DNA from: Neurospora intermedia
Lineage: Eukaryota; Ascomycota; Sordariomycetes; Sordariales; Sordariaceae
Length of the DNA: 64,000 bases
Assembly (NCBI GenBank): GCA_037102815.1
Contig: BTPP01000002.1
Span: 4,402,001-4,466,000 of the forward strand
Direction of reading: 5' to 3'
In this document: positions 30,996 to 42,481 of the stretch, piece after piece
How the letters are laid out: each line of letters begins with the position of its first letter
Numbering within the stretch: the first letter of the stretch is position 1
Position numbers and translations under genes: made by a program
The notes under the pieces: generated by a model
Database searches by the model: none
Told to the model about the DNA's origin: nothing
The model's input: the letters and a program-made list of their open reading frames with translations, nothing else

Positions 30996-32351
30996 ATGGC
31001 TTTGGCCGTCTCGGCTCCCGGCAAGGTCCTCCTTGCAGGTGGATATCTAGTTCTCGACCGCAACTACACCGGCCTCGTCTTTGGTCTCAGCGCCCGCATC
31101 AACGTCATCTCCCGGGACATCCAGGCCAGCCCCGGCGTTCACATTAACGAGATCATCGTCAGGAGCCCTCAGTTCCTGAAGGCCGAATGGCGCTACGGCT
31201 ACCACCTGGCCGATGAAGACGGCGGCATCAAGACGATTCAGCTACAGGGGGGCGCCTCTGCCTCGGCCAAGGGCAACCCCTTCGTCGAGACTACGCTCAA
31301 CTATGCGCTCACCTACATCACCCGCCGCGCCGCCTACGGGACTACGCAAACCCTGAAGCCCGTCACCCTCACCATCCTCGCCGATAACGACTATTACAGC
31401 TCGCCCAGCAACAACAACAACAACGCCGCCGGAAAAGGCAGCGGTGGCAGCCGCTTCGCCGCCTACTCCACCACCCTGGAAGACGCGCACAAGACGGGTC
31501 TCGGCTCCTCCGCCGCCCTCGTCACCGCCCTGACCGCCTCCCTGCTTTCTCACTACCTAGACCCTTCCCTCTTCGACCTCGCCACCGACGAGGGCAAGCG
31601 CATCCTGCACAATCTCGCGCAAGCGGCTCACTGCGCCGCGCAGGGTAAAGTCGGCAGCGGGTTCGATGTGGCCGCCGCCGTCTATGGGTCCAGCCACTAC
31701 CGCCGCTTTTCGCCTTCCATTTTGTCGTCTCTGCCCGAGGCGGGCAAGCCTGGGTTTTCCGCCAAGCTGTTCAGCGTTGTGAATGGTAAGGATGCTGAGT
31801 CTCAATGGGACACCGAGGTTGTGAAAGATGCTGTAAGCCTGCCCAAGGGCGTGGCGGTGCGCATGTGCGATGTCGACTGCGGCAGCCAGACGGTCGGCAT
31901 GGTCAAGCAGGTGCTTGCGTGGCGGGCGGCTCAGCCCAAGGAGGCCAAGGAGCTGTGGGATGAATTACAGCGCAGGAACGAGAAGTTGGCCAGCGTATTG
32001 AAGGAGGGCAAGACGGAGGCGATCAGGCCGGCGGTGCACGCTATTCGCGAGCTGGTGAGGAAGATGGGCACGGAAAGCGGGGTGCCGATCGAGCCGGATA
32101 GTCAGAAGGAGTTGCTGGATGCGCTGGAGGAAGGGGTGGAAGGTGTCTATGGGGGTGTGGTACCGGGTGCAGGAGGGTACGATGCCCTGGCGTTGCTAGT
32201 AAGGGATGACGAGGAGACGACAAAGAGGTTGGAGGAGTTTTTGAGCGGGTGGAGCAAGAAGAAGGGAGGCAAGGTTAGGTTGATGGAGGTGAGTGGGGAG
32301 ATGGAGGGCGCGAGGAAGGAGAATTTGTTGAAGTATCAGGGGTGGATTTAG
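30996..32351 (+). CDS. ERG8: Phosphomevalonate kinase
   Basis: An intronless gene of 451 residues. I chose the ATG at 30996 because it starts at the GHMP kinase motif 1 (MALAVSAPGKVLLAGGYLVL); the open frame begins 48 nt earlier but at a non-ATG codon. The ATP-binding motif TGLGSSAALVTAL is at about residues 166-178, and the C-terminal motif VPGAGGYDALALLV closes the fold. The enzyme converts phosphomevalonate to diphosphomevalonate in the cytosolic mevalonate pathway that feeds ergosterol and other isoprenoids. An Asn run with a Gly/Ser loop (about residues 142-155) interrupts the domain and is probably a surface loop. Identification is secure. Confidence 0.95.
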   Translation: MALAVSAPGKVLLAGGYLVLDRNYTGLVFGLSARINVISRDIQASPGVHINEIIVRSPQFLKAEWRYGYHLADEDGGIKTIQLQGGASASAKGNPFVETTLNYALTYITRRAAYGTTQTLKPVTLTILADNDYYSSPSNNNNNAAGKGSGGSRFAAYSTTLEDAHKTGLGSSAALVTALTASLLSHYLDPSLFDLATDEGKRILHNLAQAAHCAAQGKVGSGFDVAAAVYGSSHYRRFSPSILSSLPEAGKPGFSAKLFSVVNGKDAESQWDTEVVKDAVSLPKGVAVRMCDVDCGSQTVGMVKQVLAWRAAQPKEAKELWDELQRRNEKLASVLKEGKTEAIRPAVHAIRELVRKMGTESGVPIEPDSQKELLDALEEGVEGVYGGVVPGAGGYDALALLVRDDEETTKRLEEFLSGWSKKKGGKVRLMEVSGEMEGARKENLLKYQGWI

Positions 32352-33177
32352 AAACTTTTATTTCTTTTACGATGAAAGCTTGAGCATGTGAGCGGGAGAG
32401 CGGGTGCTACAGCGTTGGGTAGATACCTCCTCTGGCGAATTGCGATATAGCGAGTTTAGATAGTCATTTTGAGTAACTACCAGATAATCATAGTATATAG
32501 TTCAACCGTATTCTTTTTTCTCGCGTGCTCTGATGTTGCGGGGCGATGAGGCGCGAGAAACTCGGATCAGCGCTCACAGTTGTCTTGATAATAGATATCA
32601 CCTGCCCAGCTACATCTATCAGGGGAGCTTTTGCGTTAACACCACAAACCCTTCCGCTGTTACAACAAACACATATCATACAATTTCTACCGACTTTTCT
32701 TTTCTTTACCAATTTGACACATCCACATTGCCTTGCCATGTCCAATCCATTACCTGTCTACCAAAAATCTTCAGGTTGCGGAAAGTAAGAAGACACTCGA
32801 ACAAAACAGCTGCATGTCCTGAACTCCTCCTCCCCGCCAAAGCTTTATTCCCTCCGACCTTTCAGCACTTCACTTTTTTTCTTATCGTCACTTTCCACTT
32901 CCTCACCTTCAAAGAAAGAGACTCAAAAAAAAAAGAAGAAAAGAAAGAAGAAAAGAAACTCCCGTATACCTTGTCAAGTCCAGTCTAAATCTTCTCTCCC
33001 ACCACCTTACAACCAACAAAAGAAAAAAAAGAGCACAATTCCTCAACCCCATACAAATGAAAACTACCTTGGGTGGGTGATATTGTTTTTCTGTGACCGT
33101 TACCCTTCAAGACAAGGAACGAAAAGAAACAGAGTAAAAAAAGGATAGGAAAAGCAATCGTTAACGAAAAGGAGAAG

Positions 33178-33209
<32 letters not shown>

Positions 33210-33367
33210 CGTGAACCAATGTAGTCAGACAAAACTCTCAACAAAAAGAGACAAAGGACACATATGACATCACGTCCCTTTCACCTTCTCAATCTTCACA
33301 AAAACCTTGACCACAAACAAACTCAATGTGTTGTTAATGAAGAGGATGACGAGAAGAGAAGAGGATT
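32352..33367. other. Convergent intergenic region
   Basis: The 3' flanks of ERG8 and of the low-complexity gene at 33368. It contains an A run at 33178-33206 and A/G-rich sequence. No gene is supported. Confidence 0.5.
33178..33206. repeat. Homopolymer A tract (29 nt)
   Basis: An uninterrupted run of 29 A about 160 bp downstream of the stop codon of the minus-strand gene ending at 33368. It is likely to vary in length between isolates or assemblies. Confidence 0.9.
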
Positions 33368-33724
33368 CTAGAACGACATCGTCGCTGTTCCTGTTCCTGT
33401 TCCCATTTTTCCTACCCTTACACTTCCCGTCCTCTTCTTAATCATGTTCATATTCCCACCATTTCCATTGCCGCCATCATCCTCATCATCCAAACTCAAT
33501 GGACTAACGGGACTAATAGGGCTGATGGGACTAATTGGGCTTCCAAGAACAAAAGAAGAATCCAGGAGATCTGCGGTTCCCCCCATTGCCGCTGACGCGG
33601 CAGACACAGACACTGCGGATACCTCCGACGTAGCTGAAGCAGGGGCGGATACGTAGGTTTCTGTGGCTGTTGACGTCGAAGTCGAAGTCGAAGAAGGACA
33701 AGTGTTTACTTGTAATAGTTTCGC

Positions 33725-33757
<33 letters not shown>

Positions 33758-34892
33758 TTGCTGTTGATGAACAAGGCTGATAGGACTGAGACTAACAGCC
33801 TCTGTACCAATAACCAATACCGACACGGGAGAAGGCGACTTGGGCGTCGTTGTCCCACTTCCTCCACCTCCACTTCCATTGCCACTTCCACTCCCACTTC
33901 CGCTTCCACTTCCGCTTCCACTTCCGTTCCTGTGCTGGTGCTGATTGATGGAAGCCCTACTCCTCTGCGCCCTCACACTCTGCTGCTGCGAGGACTCCTC
34001 TCCTACCCCTCCTACCCCTCCTCCTCCTCCTGCTGCTCCTCCGGCTGCCAAACTTCCCAATCCCAGTGGTGACGTCGGAGTAACCGGACTGGCGCTAGCC
34101 GCGCTATTGATTCCCATCCCGATTCTCGTAGGCAAGCTTAAGCAAGGACTAGGAGGCCTCAATCCCGTTCCCATCTCTCCTCCGCCGAGTCCCAGATCGA
34201 AACCGAGTGATCCATGTCCGTGTCCTCCTGATGATCCATGCGAGACGGTAGGTGAGGAAGCGGAGCTGGGGACTGAGAACTTGCGGGGTAGTTGTGGCTG
34301 TGGTTGTCCTTGTCCTTGTCCGTGAGAGGAGGGGAGGGCGCTGAGGGAGAGGCAGGATTTGGAGGCGAGTAGTTGTTTTTTGTTGGCGGAGGAGGTTGAG
34401 GGGGGAGAGGTGGTTGAGTCCAAGATGGGTAGGTTGGCTAAGCTGGAGGAACGAAGTTGGTTGTGGCTCTTGATGGTTTTGTCATTGTTGTTATTGTGCT
34501 TGTTCTTGTTACGGTCGACACCGCGGCGAGATCGGGCAGAGGAGGGCGAGTGTTGGCGTAGGGGATTGAGATGGGCGGCGGCGGCTTTGTCGCGAAGACC
34601 TTCTAGTCTGATGGGAGTGGCAGGGTTAGCATTGCGCAGAGAGAAGGGATAGTACTTCTGGAAGGGGGAAAAGACGTACTGTTCCTCTGTGATACCGGGG
34701 ATAACAGTGGTTTCTTTTTTGAAGTTGTAAGGAGCCGACTGGGGTGTTTGATTGTTAGTGGATTGCTTTGTCGTTGCTATGCTCAGGGCTAACACTTACA
34801 ATATCTTGACCCCGGACTTGCTTCCTCCGCTTGATTCCCAAAAGCTCCTGAAGCGAGGCGCGGAACCTCTTGAAGTTGGAGCAGACCTGCAT
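33368..34892 (-). CDS. Low-complexity Ser/Gly/Gln-rich protein, unknown function
   Basis: At least two exons on the minus strand, 34800-34892 and 33368-34738, with an intron at 34739-34799 (GTAAGT donor, ACTAACA branch, CCCAG acceptor, phase 0). The model gives 487 residues from MQVCSNFKRFRASLQELLGI. The N-terminal 70 residues, including NFKKETTVIPGITEEQYVFS and KYYPFSLRNA, look folded and are probably the conserved part. The rest is disordered: Ser/Pro tracts, a (GS)n run, a 14-residue Gln run (CAA/CAG repeats near 33727-33770), and a SPISPISPVSPLS run near the C-terminus. In-frame residues directly upstream of the ATG (SSGWQYIAN) follow a possible acceptor (TTCTAG), so a further 5' exon is likely. 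Function is unknown; low-complexity regulators have this composition. Confidence 0.65.
33727..33770. repeat. CAA/CAG trinucleotide repeat coding poly-Gln
   Basis: An interrupted trinucleotide repeat (read on the minus strand as CAA and CAG codons) inside the low-complexity gene. It encodes 14 consecutive Gln and is a likely length polymorphism. Confidence 0.85.
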
Positions 34893-35978
34893 GTTTGCGA
34901 TATACTGCCACCCGCTTGATTTCTAGAAAAGCGAGAAGAATGAAGGAATGACCGTGTTGTGACGGCTGGTATTAGTGCATTAAGTGGGTTTGTGGGACAA
35001 TGTAAAAAACGAATGAGTATTAGATAAAAGACCGAAACCGAATCTGGATCGATGGCCGCTTCCGAGGTTGCGCATGCGCATGTGTGCGTCTAAGTGAGTG
35101 AAAGTAACGTGTCTTATCGGCAGGAAGAGATGCAAAAATGATGGGCGTCTGGCGTTACCGAGGTCGACGTTGTACCTGATGATGATGGACAACAAAGGAC
35201 TGTGTGAAAAATGAGGAGATAACAGGAGATCCAAAAGACAAGAGAGTCAAGCTAATGCCCAAAGTGAATGGCGAAATAATGACGCACAACAGTGCAGAAC
35301 GAACGTATATGATACCGTGGAAAGAGCGCAAGAGGAGAGGATGAACGAAAACAAGAGTGAATGATCAGAAAGACAAAGGAGTGGCAAGCCCGCTCAAGTG
35401 GCCCATTGACTTCTCTGCTGGCCTTCGCTGGTGACAAGCCAGTGCGGCTCGGCAGTTTAGCCCTTCTAAAGTATGAATCCGGGCTCAAAGAGAGGATTGC
35501 CTGAAGAGGACCACACTTCCCGGGAACCCAAGAGAGAGGTCAAAGAAGATATACTACCGCCGCATCGGATCGTCGAACCCAACTCGGTTAGGCTTCAGGA
35601 ACGTGTTCCCTTGGCCAGGGCAGACAAGAATTGACATTGATACCCTCAAAGGGCCGCGGGTGAAGTGAAGGATCGTGAATGGACGAATAGACGAGAAGAA
35701 GATGGAAGGAAAGAGGAATGAGGAAAAGCATGAGCACGGCGACGCCCCTCGCTTAGGTTTTGGATGAGAGCCTTGGAATGCGGAACAATTGACGTGGGAT
35801 CTCTTTGAGACATCCCTGAAGCAGAAAAGGCTGGTGTCTTGGAATCGCTCAATAACAGGTAACAGGGAAAGACTATCTATTGCTGATGATATGCAGCGCG
35901 CACGCGCCCGAGTACCTCCCTTATTGACGATTTGTGCCTCCTTGCGTCGAAAGCCGGGCGGCAGGGCGTCCCGAAACT
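34893..35978. other. Intergenic region and possible upstream exon
   Basis: The leader of the low-complexity gene, with a probable acceptor at about 34923 reading minus, and the 3' flank of the aldehyde dehydrogenase gene. A long frame in 35554-35978 continues the ALDH frame only if its last intron is not removed, so it is not coding. Confidence 0.45.
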
Positions 35979-37505
35979 CTATTTGGGATAGTCCTTCAGG
36001 TGGTAGCTCTTCAACTTGACGAACTGGTCGAAGCCATACTTGCTCAATGTTTGACCCTTGCCCGAATTCTTCCAACCGGTCCAGGCCAGATCCTGAGAGA
36101 TGCGCGTCAGTGAAACGAGGTGGGTGATTGTTGTCGCAGGACACCATAGTACTTACAGGGCTGGGGAAATCGCAACGGTTCACGAAAACTGTGCCTGCCT
36201 CTACTTCCTCGGCGAGTTCGTATCCCTTGGCCGTGTCCTTGGTCCAAATACTGGCAGTGAGGCCAAATTCGCTGTCGTTCATCAACTGAATTGCCTCGGC
36301 ATCGCTCTTGACCTTCATGACTGGAATGACGGGACCAAAAGTCTCGTCCTTCATAACGGTCATGGTGTGATCCACACCGGTTAGCAATGTCGGTGCGACA
36401 AAGTTACCTTTGTCTGGCAGAATGCTGAATGTCTCATTCTCGGGTGTCGCATTCTTGGCGCCCTTGTCGAGCGCGTCCTTGATGTGTGCCTGGATGGTCT
36501 CCTTGGAGCGCGCCGAGATGACTGGGCCAAGATGCGTCCCTTTGTCCAAGGGATCTCCAAGCTTGTATCCCTTAAGAACGTTCTGGACAGCCGCAATGAA
36601 ATCATCGTGGATTTTCTCGTCAACGTACACTCGCTCAATCGAGCAGCAGCTTTGACCCGAGTTGAAGACTGCGCCGTCGACAATCTCTTCGGCAGCCCAG
36701 GCAATATCGACATCACCGCGAACATATGCAGGGTCCTTGCCACCCAGCTCGAGGCCGACGTTGACGATGCGATCGGACGCGGCCTTCTGGACGGCCAAGC
36801 CACCAGCAACCGAGCCGGTAAAGCAAATATTGGCAATCTTGGGGTTTCGCACAATTGTTTCAATCATTGTCGGCGAACCGGAGTGGAAATACTGAATGAC
36901 TCCGTCGGGCAACCCAGCCTCGGCAAATACCTTGGCCACCTGCTCGACAATTGTGGGTGTCTGAGGTGAAGGCTTGAGAATGACCGAGTTTCCAGACAAC
37001 AAAGCTGGGATCAAGGCGTTGACGAGAATAAGATAGGGGTACTGCTCAAAGTTAGAGGTGATGGATGGAGTGTCAAAACAACATGATGAACACCACTTAC
37101 GTTCCAAGCAAAGATGATGAGAACAGGACCAACAGGCACCTTTCGGATGAACCTCTTGAATCCCTTCTCCTCCTCGCCATCGGTGTCCTTGAGAGCATCG
37201 TTGCTGATCTTGAGCAGATGCTCTGAGCGCTTGATGGCAGTGGCAACCTCCTTGGCAGTATAAGCAATGGGGCGGCCCATCTGGACGGTGAGTTCCTCTG
37301 CAAGTTCATCCTGCTTCTCAGCCAGCAACTTCAAGGCCTTCTTGACGATGATCTGCCTGTCCTCCAACTTGGTAGTGCGCCATCCTTGGAAGGCCTTGAA
37401 GGCAGTCTCGGGCAGTTGGACGAGTTCCTCCTCTGAAATGCCATTGCGAGTGATGATGGGTTCACCCGTGGTGGGAGAGATGGTGGTGATCACTTCGACC
37501 GACAT
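35979..37505 (-). CDS. NAD(P)-dependent aldehyde dehydrogenase
   Basis: Three exons on the minus strand: 37101-37505, 36157-37041 and 35979-36092. Introns are 37042-37100 (GTAAGT to GCAG) and 36093-36156 (GTAAGT to CTCAG), both phase 0. The product is 467 residues. ALDH hallmarks are the general base Glu233 in GLELGGKD, catalytic Cys267 or Cys268 in NSGQSCCSIERV (34 residues later, the family spacing), the coenzyme segments SGNSVILKPS and FTGSVAG, and the KDETFGPVIPVMK motif. The last exon supplies the conserved C-terminal segment ending YHLKDYPK. There is no clear presequence, so it is probably cytosolic. It oxidises an aldehyde to an acid; the substrate class (for example succinate semialdehyde or a general aldehyde) cannot be set from sequence. 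Confidence 0.93.
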
Positions 37506-38192
37506 TGTTGCAAGTACTAGGCTTATCGGTTAGGTAGTAAGTGATGAGGATGGTGAAGTGGGATGTAAGTGTTGGTTGTCACAAGGAGGAAGAGAGAGTC
37601 AAAGGGAAAGAAAAAGACACAGTTCAATTACTACTTTGTATAATTTTATGGTCTCGTTATACCTTCCACAAGAAGAAAAGAGCAAACCGACTCGATTCCC
37701 ATGACCCAATGACACCATGTCGCCCCTCCCGTCGCCGTCTCACTAACAAACAGGAACACGACATCACACTGCCGCCCGCAGAGTGGCTCCCGCTCCGTTT
37801 CTCGGCGGCAGGCCGGGGGAGCTTTGATAAGATAAAGAGTTGCTGCCCGCAGCGGGGTCTGCAGGGCATGGACTCCACCTCGGAAGGAACCTTAGGCGGG
37901 GATCGGCCAAGGGAACTTACCATACTTATCTCTTATCGGTCCTGCGTGCACGGTCCCTTCCTGCTTGCGGCCCCCAGTGGAGCCAGAAATTTTGAGAAAC
38001 AGCAGCAGCCATATCCGTCCAGCGCTTCCACGCCAAAAGAAGACTTGCGAATCGCGTCGTGATTCTCAGCTTCTCCAACGAAAACAAACACTGCCCTGAA
38101 TCTCCCCATAACGATCCAATTCGACCCACGAAACTTTCAGCATACGAAGAAAAGTTCACGAATCAGAAACACAAGTCAATCATCTATCGACA
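37506..38192. other. Divergent promoter region, ALDH and esf2
   Basis: About 690 bp between the ALDH start (minus) and the esf2 start (plus). It is presumed to hold both promoters; no additional gene is supported. Confidence 0.5.
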
Positions 38193-39295
38193 ATGCCGGA
38201 GGACGATATTAGAAACAAGTTCCTCGATGCTGGCGATAGCGACGACGATGCGGGCCACGGTTCCGACTCGGAGGATGATTTCCAAAAGGGCGGCCGTAAC
38301 GCCAAGCGCAGAAGAGTGAGCGATGACGAGGACAGCGAAGCCGACGACTTTACCGACGCAGAGGAGGAACACGACCAAGATGATGCTGAAAGCAAGGATG
38401 CTTCTGCAAAGGACGGCCAGGAAACAACAGATGGAAAGGAAAAGAAGGATGGAAAGAAGGAGAAGGAGAAAGAGAAGAAGTCGGTACTAGCGAGTGACCT
38501 TCCGGGCATGACGAAGCCTCTCACAAAGAAGAATCTCATTGTCACGGAGGAGGCCATCAAGAAGTCGGGAGTGGTGTACATCTCCAGGGTACCACCTTTC
38601 ATGACTCCTGCCAAGTTGCGCTCCCTGTTGGAGCCATACGGAAAGCTGAATCGCATATTCCTGGCCCCCGAGGACCCAGTTGCGCGACGCAAGCGCATTC
38701 GCAGCGGAGGCAATAAAAAGAAGATGTTTACAGAAGGCTGGATTGAGTTTGTCAAGAAGAAGGGTAAGTCTTCATCCCGTGAGACTCGCTGAGACCCAAG
38801 TACAAAGACGCTAACAAGAAAACCCGTTTGTTTGCAGACGCCAAAAAAGCATGCGAACTCCTCAATGCCCGTCCAATCGGAGGCAAGAAGGGATCCTACT
38901 ACCGCGACGATATCTGGAACCTGCTCTACCTCAAGGGTTTCAAGTGGCACAACCTGACCGAACAAATCGCTGCTGAGAACGCCGAGCGATCCAGCAGGAT
39001 GCGCGCTGAAATCTCAAAGACAACCAAAGAAAATAAGGAGTTCGTCCGTAACGTGGAGAGGGCCAAGGTGCTGCAGGGCATTCAGGCAAAGAAGGCGTCC
39101 AAGGGCAGCAAGGCGGGCGGTGATGGTGCCGCCCAAGTCACAGAATCTACTACTCCCTCGGCGGCGGCGACGACGACGACAACGACAAACGACGAGAAGA
39201 GGAGGACATTCAAGCAAATACCCCTGGCCAAGAAGAGGAAGCTCGATGAGACACAGCCCGAACAAGTACAAAGAGTGCTCAGCAAGATCTTTTAA
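38193..39295 (+). CDS. esf2: Esf2/ABT1 family pre-rRNA processing protein
   Basis: Two exons, 38193-38763 and 38838-39295, with an intron at 38764-38837 (GTAAGT donor, GCTAAC branch, TTGCAG acceptor) that joins G to AC to make Asp. The product is 342 residues. The N-terminal 105 residues are highly acidic and then Lys-rich, typical of nucleolar proteins. A divergent RRM follows, starting GVVYISRVPPFMTPAKLRSL at about residue 130, and continues across the intron through FVKKKDAKKACELLNARPIG to the conserved KGFKWHNLTEQIAAEN. The C-terminal tail is basic. In yeast, Esf2 is part of the small-subunit processome and stimulates the helicase Dbp8 during 18S rRNA maturation. Identification is firm. 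Confidence 0.93.
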
Positions 39296-39567
39296 CCTTT
39301 TCGTTTGGCCTCCGAACAATAGGTTTGAGACACGGTGTGTTCATGTAGCTGTGGGATTTTTTCGTCAAAGCGACTCCGAGACATTAGAGATGGGTGGTGT
39401 TGATTTTCTTTTCCTTAGGCAATTGTATATATTTCTCTGCCTTCAGTCATCTTGATACCCAACCTGATTTCCTTTTGCTGAGAGCATCTCCATTTCCGTT
39501 ACTTTGTCATATTCCCACTCATCGACGCTGCACAGAACCGGCCGGCGTTTGGTCTAATTGGCCCACC

Positions 39568-41775
39568 ATGAGCACATCCCAAATCCCAGCCACGAGGAAG
39601 AGTGCCTCTGACGATACGGTCGACACTCGATACAACTTCACCAATTGTCCTGTCGCAAATGCTTTCAAAAGGGGATCATATTTCACGACTCACCCGACTT
39701 ACGCCCTTCACATACTTCAGGGACTCATACAGCGTATGCTTGACCTAGATGAGGAAGGTTGCGAACATTTCTCAAAACGTCACCGGGACACCATAATCCA
39801 ATATACGTCCTGGTCAAACTATATCACCGGGCATATCCGCCAAGACCGTTCTTGTCGTGATTTGAGTGAAGATCAGATGCACAGTTTCTTCCATGCATGT
39901 ATTCAAACGGTCGAGGATGGCTGTACCCTGTGGCAGCATATATACTTTTTGAACCCTAGTTGCTGTGCTGGGCGTGGCTCGTCTCAGGACGAGAGCCTGG
40001 AAATGACCGCATCTTCACCCAGGTGGTTTTCGAGTAGCACATCCTCAGCATCAAAAGAAACCATCAGTTCGGCAACTCAGACACCCCTACCTTGGTCAAG
40101 AAACAACTCTCCCGAGGGGGAAGCGACTCCTTCATCAGTAAACCCTTTCCCTCGGTCTCCAACAAAATCGGACCTTGTGCTTTTTCAACCAAGGACACTT
40201 AGCATCCTGCCGGTAACTAGTGACTGGTTGTCCAGACTTCGCAAAATTTTCAGCTTCTACTGGCAAAAGTTTATTTACGGACCCTTCGCCTTCCTCTACC
40301 GGTGGTTCTGGGACACACAAGCCAACCTCATGGGCTCTACCTTCGGGTCACGTCTTGGGCTAAGAGCACCAACCTTTTACCCCTTTGCCCCGAACGACAA
40401 ACAGTCAAACTCGCAGAAGCTATTAGAATGGCCAATCTCGTCAACACCACCAGCAACCCCATCTGCACAGAGTGTTGCCAACAACGACAACGATAACAAG
40501 AAGATGAATGAAGATCTGACGCCAGCAAACCGAATGACCAAGACAAGGGAGGAGGTCAAAGATATGTGGTGGAAGGTGATGGCTAAAATCCTGTTGGCCG
40601 AACACCGTGAGCGGAGGGAGAAAGAAGCGGTGGCGTCAACTTGGGAGAGGGCAAGCGCAGCAAGTGTTACGGACAGCACTTCTAGGCCGTCTTCTACTAT
40701 TTCTTTTGTGAATAGCGAGGGAAGTGATTGCTCGCTGCGTCCTGAGGACTGCTTCTCAACCGTTGGCTCAAGGTGTGGTCACTCACAAGATGGGGATCAA
40801 GAGTCTGTTCAACCTGCTACCAGCCATTCCTTAAACCCTGAATTTGACGATTGGTATGCCGAGTGGTTCTCCCATTGGGTGTTGGAAACTTCGCGCAAGC
40901 TCAGGTCCCCAGAATCAGAGGATAGTTTTTCTTGTTATTCATTTTCTTCATCAGCAGCGCCGGTAAATGACAGCGATCATCACGAGGACGGCAACGTCTA
41001 TGACGATGAAGAGAACACGGACATCCAAACCAGACCCTCCACACCGACACCGCTTTCCTCGCCTACTATCAGCCCCCTCCGCGGTCGAGATCGATACCGC
41101 TGTCTTTCTCTGTCCCGACCATCCTCCAATTCTTCAGCCAGCCCAACTCGGAACATCAGCATCCCTTCTTCTCCGGTCGCTAGGTCGTTGCACTCTCCAC
41201 GTCGCTACCGCTCACCTAGTCCAATCCTCCGTCGCGGAATCCCCTCTCCCTTGGATATCACCAACTTCACCCTTCTTCCTCCTTCGACCATATCCCCAGT
41301 GTTTCCTACCTCTTCTTCTTCTTCATCCTCATCTTCATCTTTCTCCCGCTCTTCCTCTCCAACCCAATCCCCCCAGCACAAAGACCAACGCGACCCCGAA
41401 CCTCCCCAATCCCCCCAAGCCACCACTTCCCCACCGATACCCCGTCCCCGTCCACGTCCCCTCCTAAACGCCAAAACAGAAGACTACCTCTCCAACGCAC
41501 ACCTCCTCCGCTTCCCTGCCACTGTGTCCGCTCGGCTGATGATGACTGCCGAGACGCTGGGGGTGGCGGGCGAAGGCAAGAGGAAGCTGGTTAGTGAGTT
41601 GCAGAGGACTCCTAATCCTACGCCGGCGGTGGTAGAGACCAAGTGGAAGAGGAGGGCTAGTGAGGAGGTTAAGGGGTTTGATTGGGGGTTTGGGATGGGT
41701 GGTGAGAAGGAGGAGGACGAGGAGGAGGAGGGGTATGAGGAGGAGGAGGAGGAGAAGGGGTATGAGACGCATTGA
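39568..41775 (+). CDS. Ser/Pro-rich protein of unknown function
   Basis: A single exon of 735 residues. The ATG at 39568 was chosen for its CCCACC context; the open frame extends 174 nt further up but only over a non-conserved leader. Residues about 20-130 form a likely folded N-terminal domain (TNCPVANAFKRGSYFTTHPT, LDEEGCEHFSKRHRDTIIQY). A short aromatic stretch at about 229-248 (FSFYWQKFIYGPFAFLYRWF) could be a membrane-associated helix. The remainder is disordered Ser/Pro/Thr-rich sequence with many SP and SPS sites, and the C-terminus ends in an acidic Glu run. No family was recognised. Phosphorylation-rich disorder suggests a regulatory or scaffold protein, which is inference only. Confidence 0.75.
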   Translation: MSTSQIPATRKSASDDTVDTRYNFTNCPVANAFKRGSYFTTHPTYALHILQGLIQRMLDLDEEGCEHFSKRHRDTIIQYTSWSNYITGHIRQDRSCRDLSEDQMHSFFHACIQTVEDGCTLWQHIYFLNPSCCAGRGSSQDESLEMTASSPRWFSSSTSSASKETISSATQTPLPWSRNNSPEGEATPSSVNPFPRSPTKSDLVLFQPRTLSILPVTSDWLSRLRKIFSFYWQKFIYGPFAFLYRWFWDTQANLMGSTFGSRLGLRAPTFYPFAPNDKQSNSQKLLEWPISSTPPATPSAQSVANNDNDNKKMNEDLTPANRMTKTREEVKDMWWKVMAKILLAEHRERREKEAVASTWERASAASVTDSTSRPSSTISFVNSEGSDCSLRPEDCFSTVGSRCGHSQDGDQESVQPATSHSLNPEFDDWYAEWFSHWVLETSRKLRSPESEDSFSCYSFSSSAAPVNDSDHHEDGNVYDDEENTDIQTRPSTPTPLSSPTISPLRGRDRYRCLSLSRPSSNSSASPTRNISIPSSPVARSLHSPRRYRSPSPILRRGIPSPLDITNFTLLPPSTISPVFPTSSSSSSSSSSFSRSSSPTQSPQHKDQRDPEPPQSPQATTSPPIPRPRPRPLLNAKTEDYLSNAHLLRFPATVSARLMMTAETLGVAGEGKRKLVSELQRTPNPTPAVVETKWKRRASEEVKGFDWGFGMGGEKEEDEEEEGYEEEEEEKGYETH

Positions 41776-42481
41776 GTTTGTCTGGGGGAGGGTTGGATGT
41801 GATGTGTGAAGTGTGTCATGTTGTATGGCTGTCTGCCGACTTTTTTTTCTCTCTTTCTGGGGTTGTGATTTTGGTGATGTTCGAGTGGTTTTGTAGAGAC
41901 AGAGTGCAGTTTTGGTTGGGACCTAATTTGCTGGATGTTTTCCGTTTGAACTTGATTGGTTTTTCTGAGCATTTTGGACTTCTTTGCTGTGAAAACCTAA
42001 CGGAACGGTATGGGTGACTGGGCGGCTTTCGGACTGTGGTGTGCTTTTGGTTTGCAATGTTACTCCCGTGAAGTTAGGAACTTGTCAACATTCACATGGT
42101 CACGTCCAAGAGACGACATTTCCTATTCGGTTGTTTGATATGCATAAATAATTCTAAGGGGTATCTACGAAGCTCTAACGAATGTCTTGGTGAAAGCAAT
42201 TGCGTCTAGATGCTCATTACGTGATCCTCCTATGTCCCAAATTACCATTCCTTCTGTAGCTCAGGCCATGCCGTAGGGTGCTTGCCGAGATATTTTCAAC
42301 TTTTTGATCGTAGCCATCCGACCCTAAACTCCATTCGCCTGAGCCAGCTGTCCGGTGACTCACCATGCTGCCTGCCACCACGAAATCAAAGCCAAAATTG
42401 TAAGTGTGAGAACCCGTGCGAGAAAATGAACCTGCTGAATATGAAAATGATGTGAGGGGTTGGTGAGCATGTTGGATGTGC
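41776..42481. other. Convergent intergenic region
   Basis: The 3' flanks of the Ser/Pro-rich gene and the HAD gene. Nothing else was seen. Confidence 0.5.

Noticed and set aside
35554-35978. C-terminal extension of the ALDH frame
   Set aside because: It arises only by reading through the last intron (36093-36156) and out of frame past the true stop; the spliced third exon gives the conserved ALDH C-terminus.
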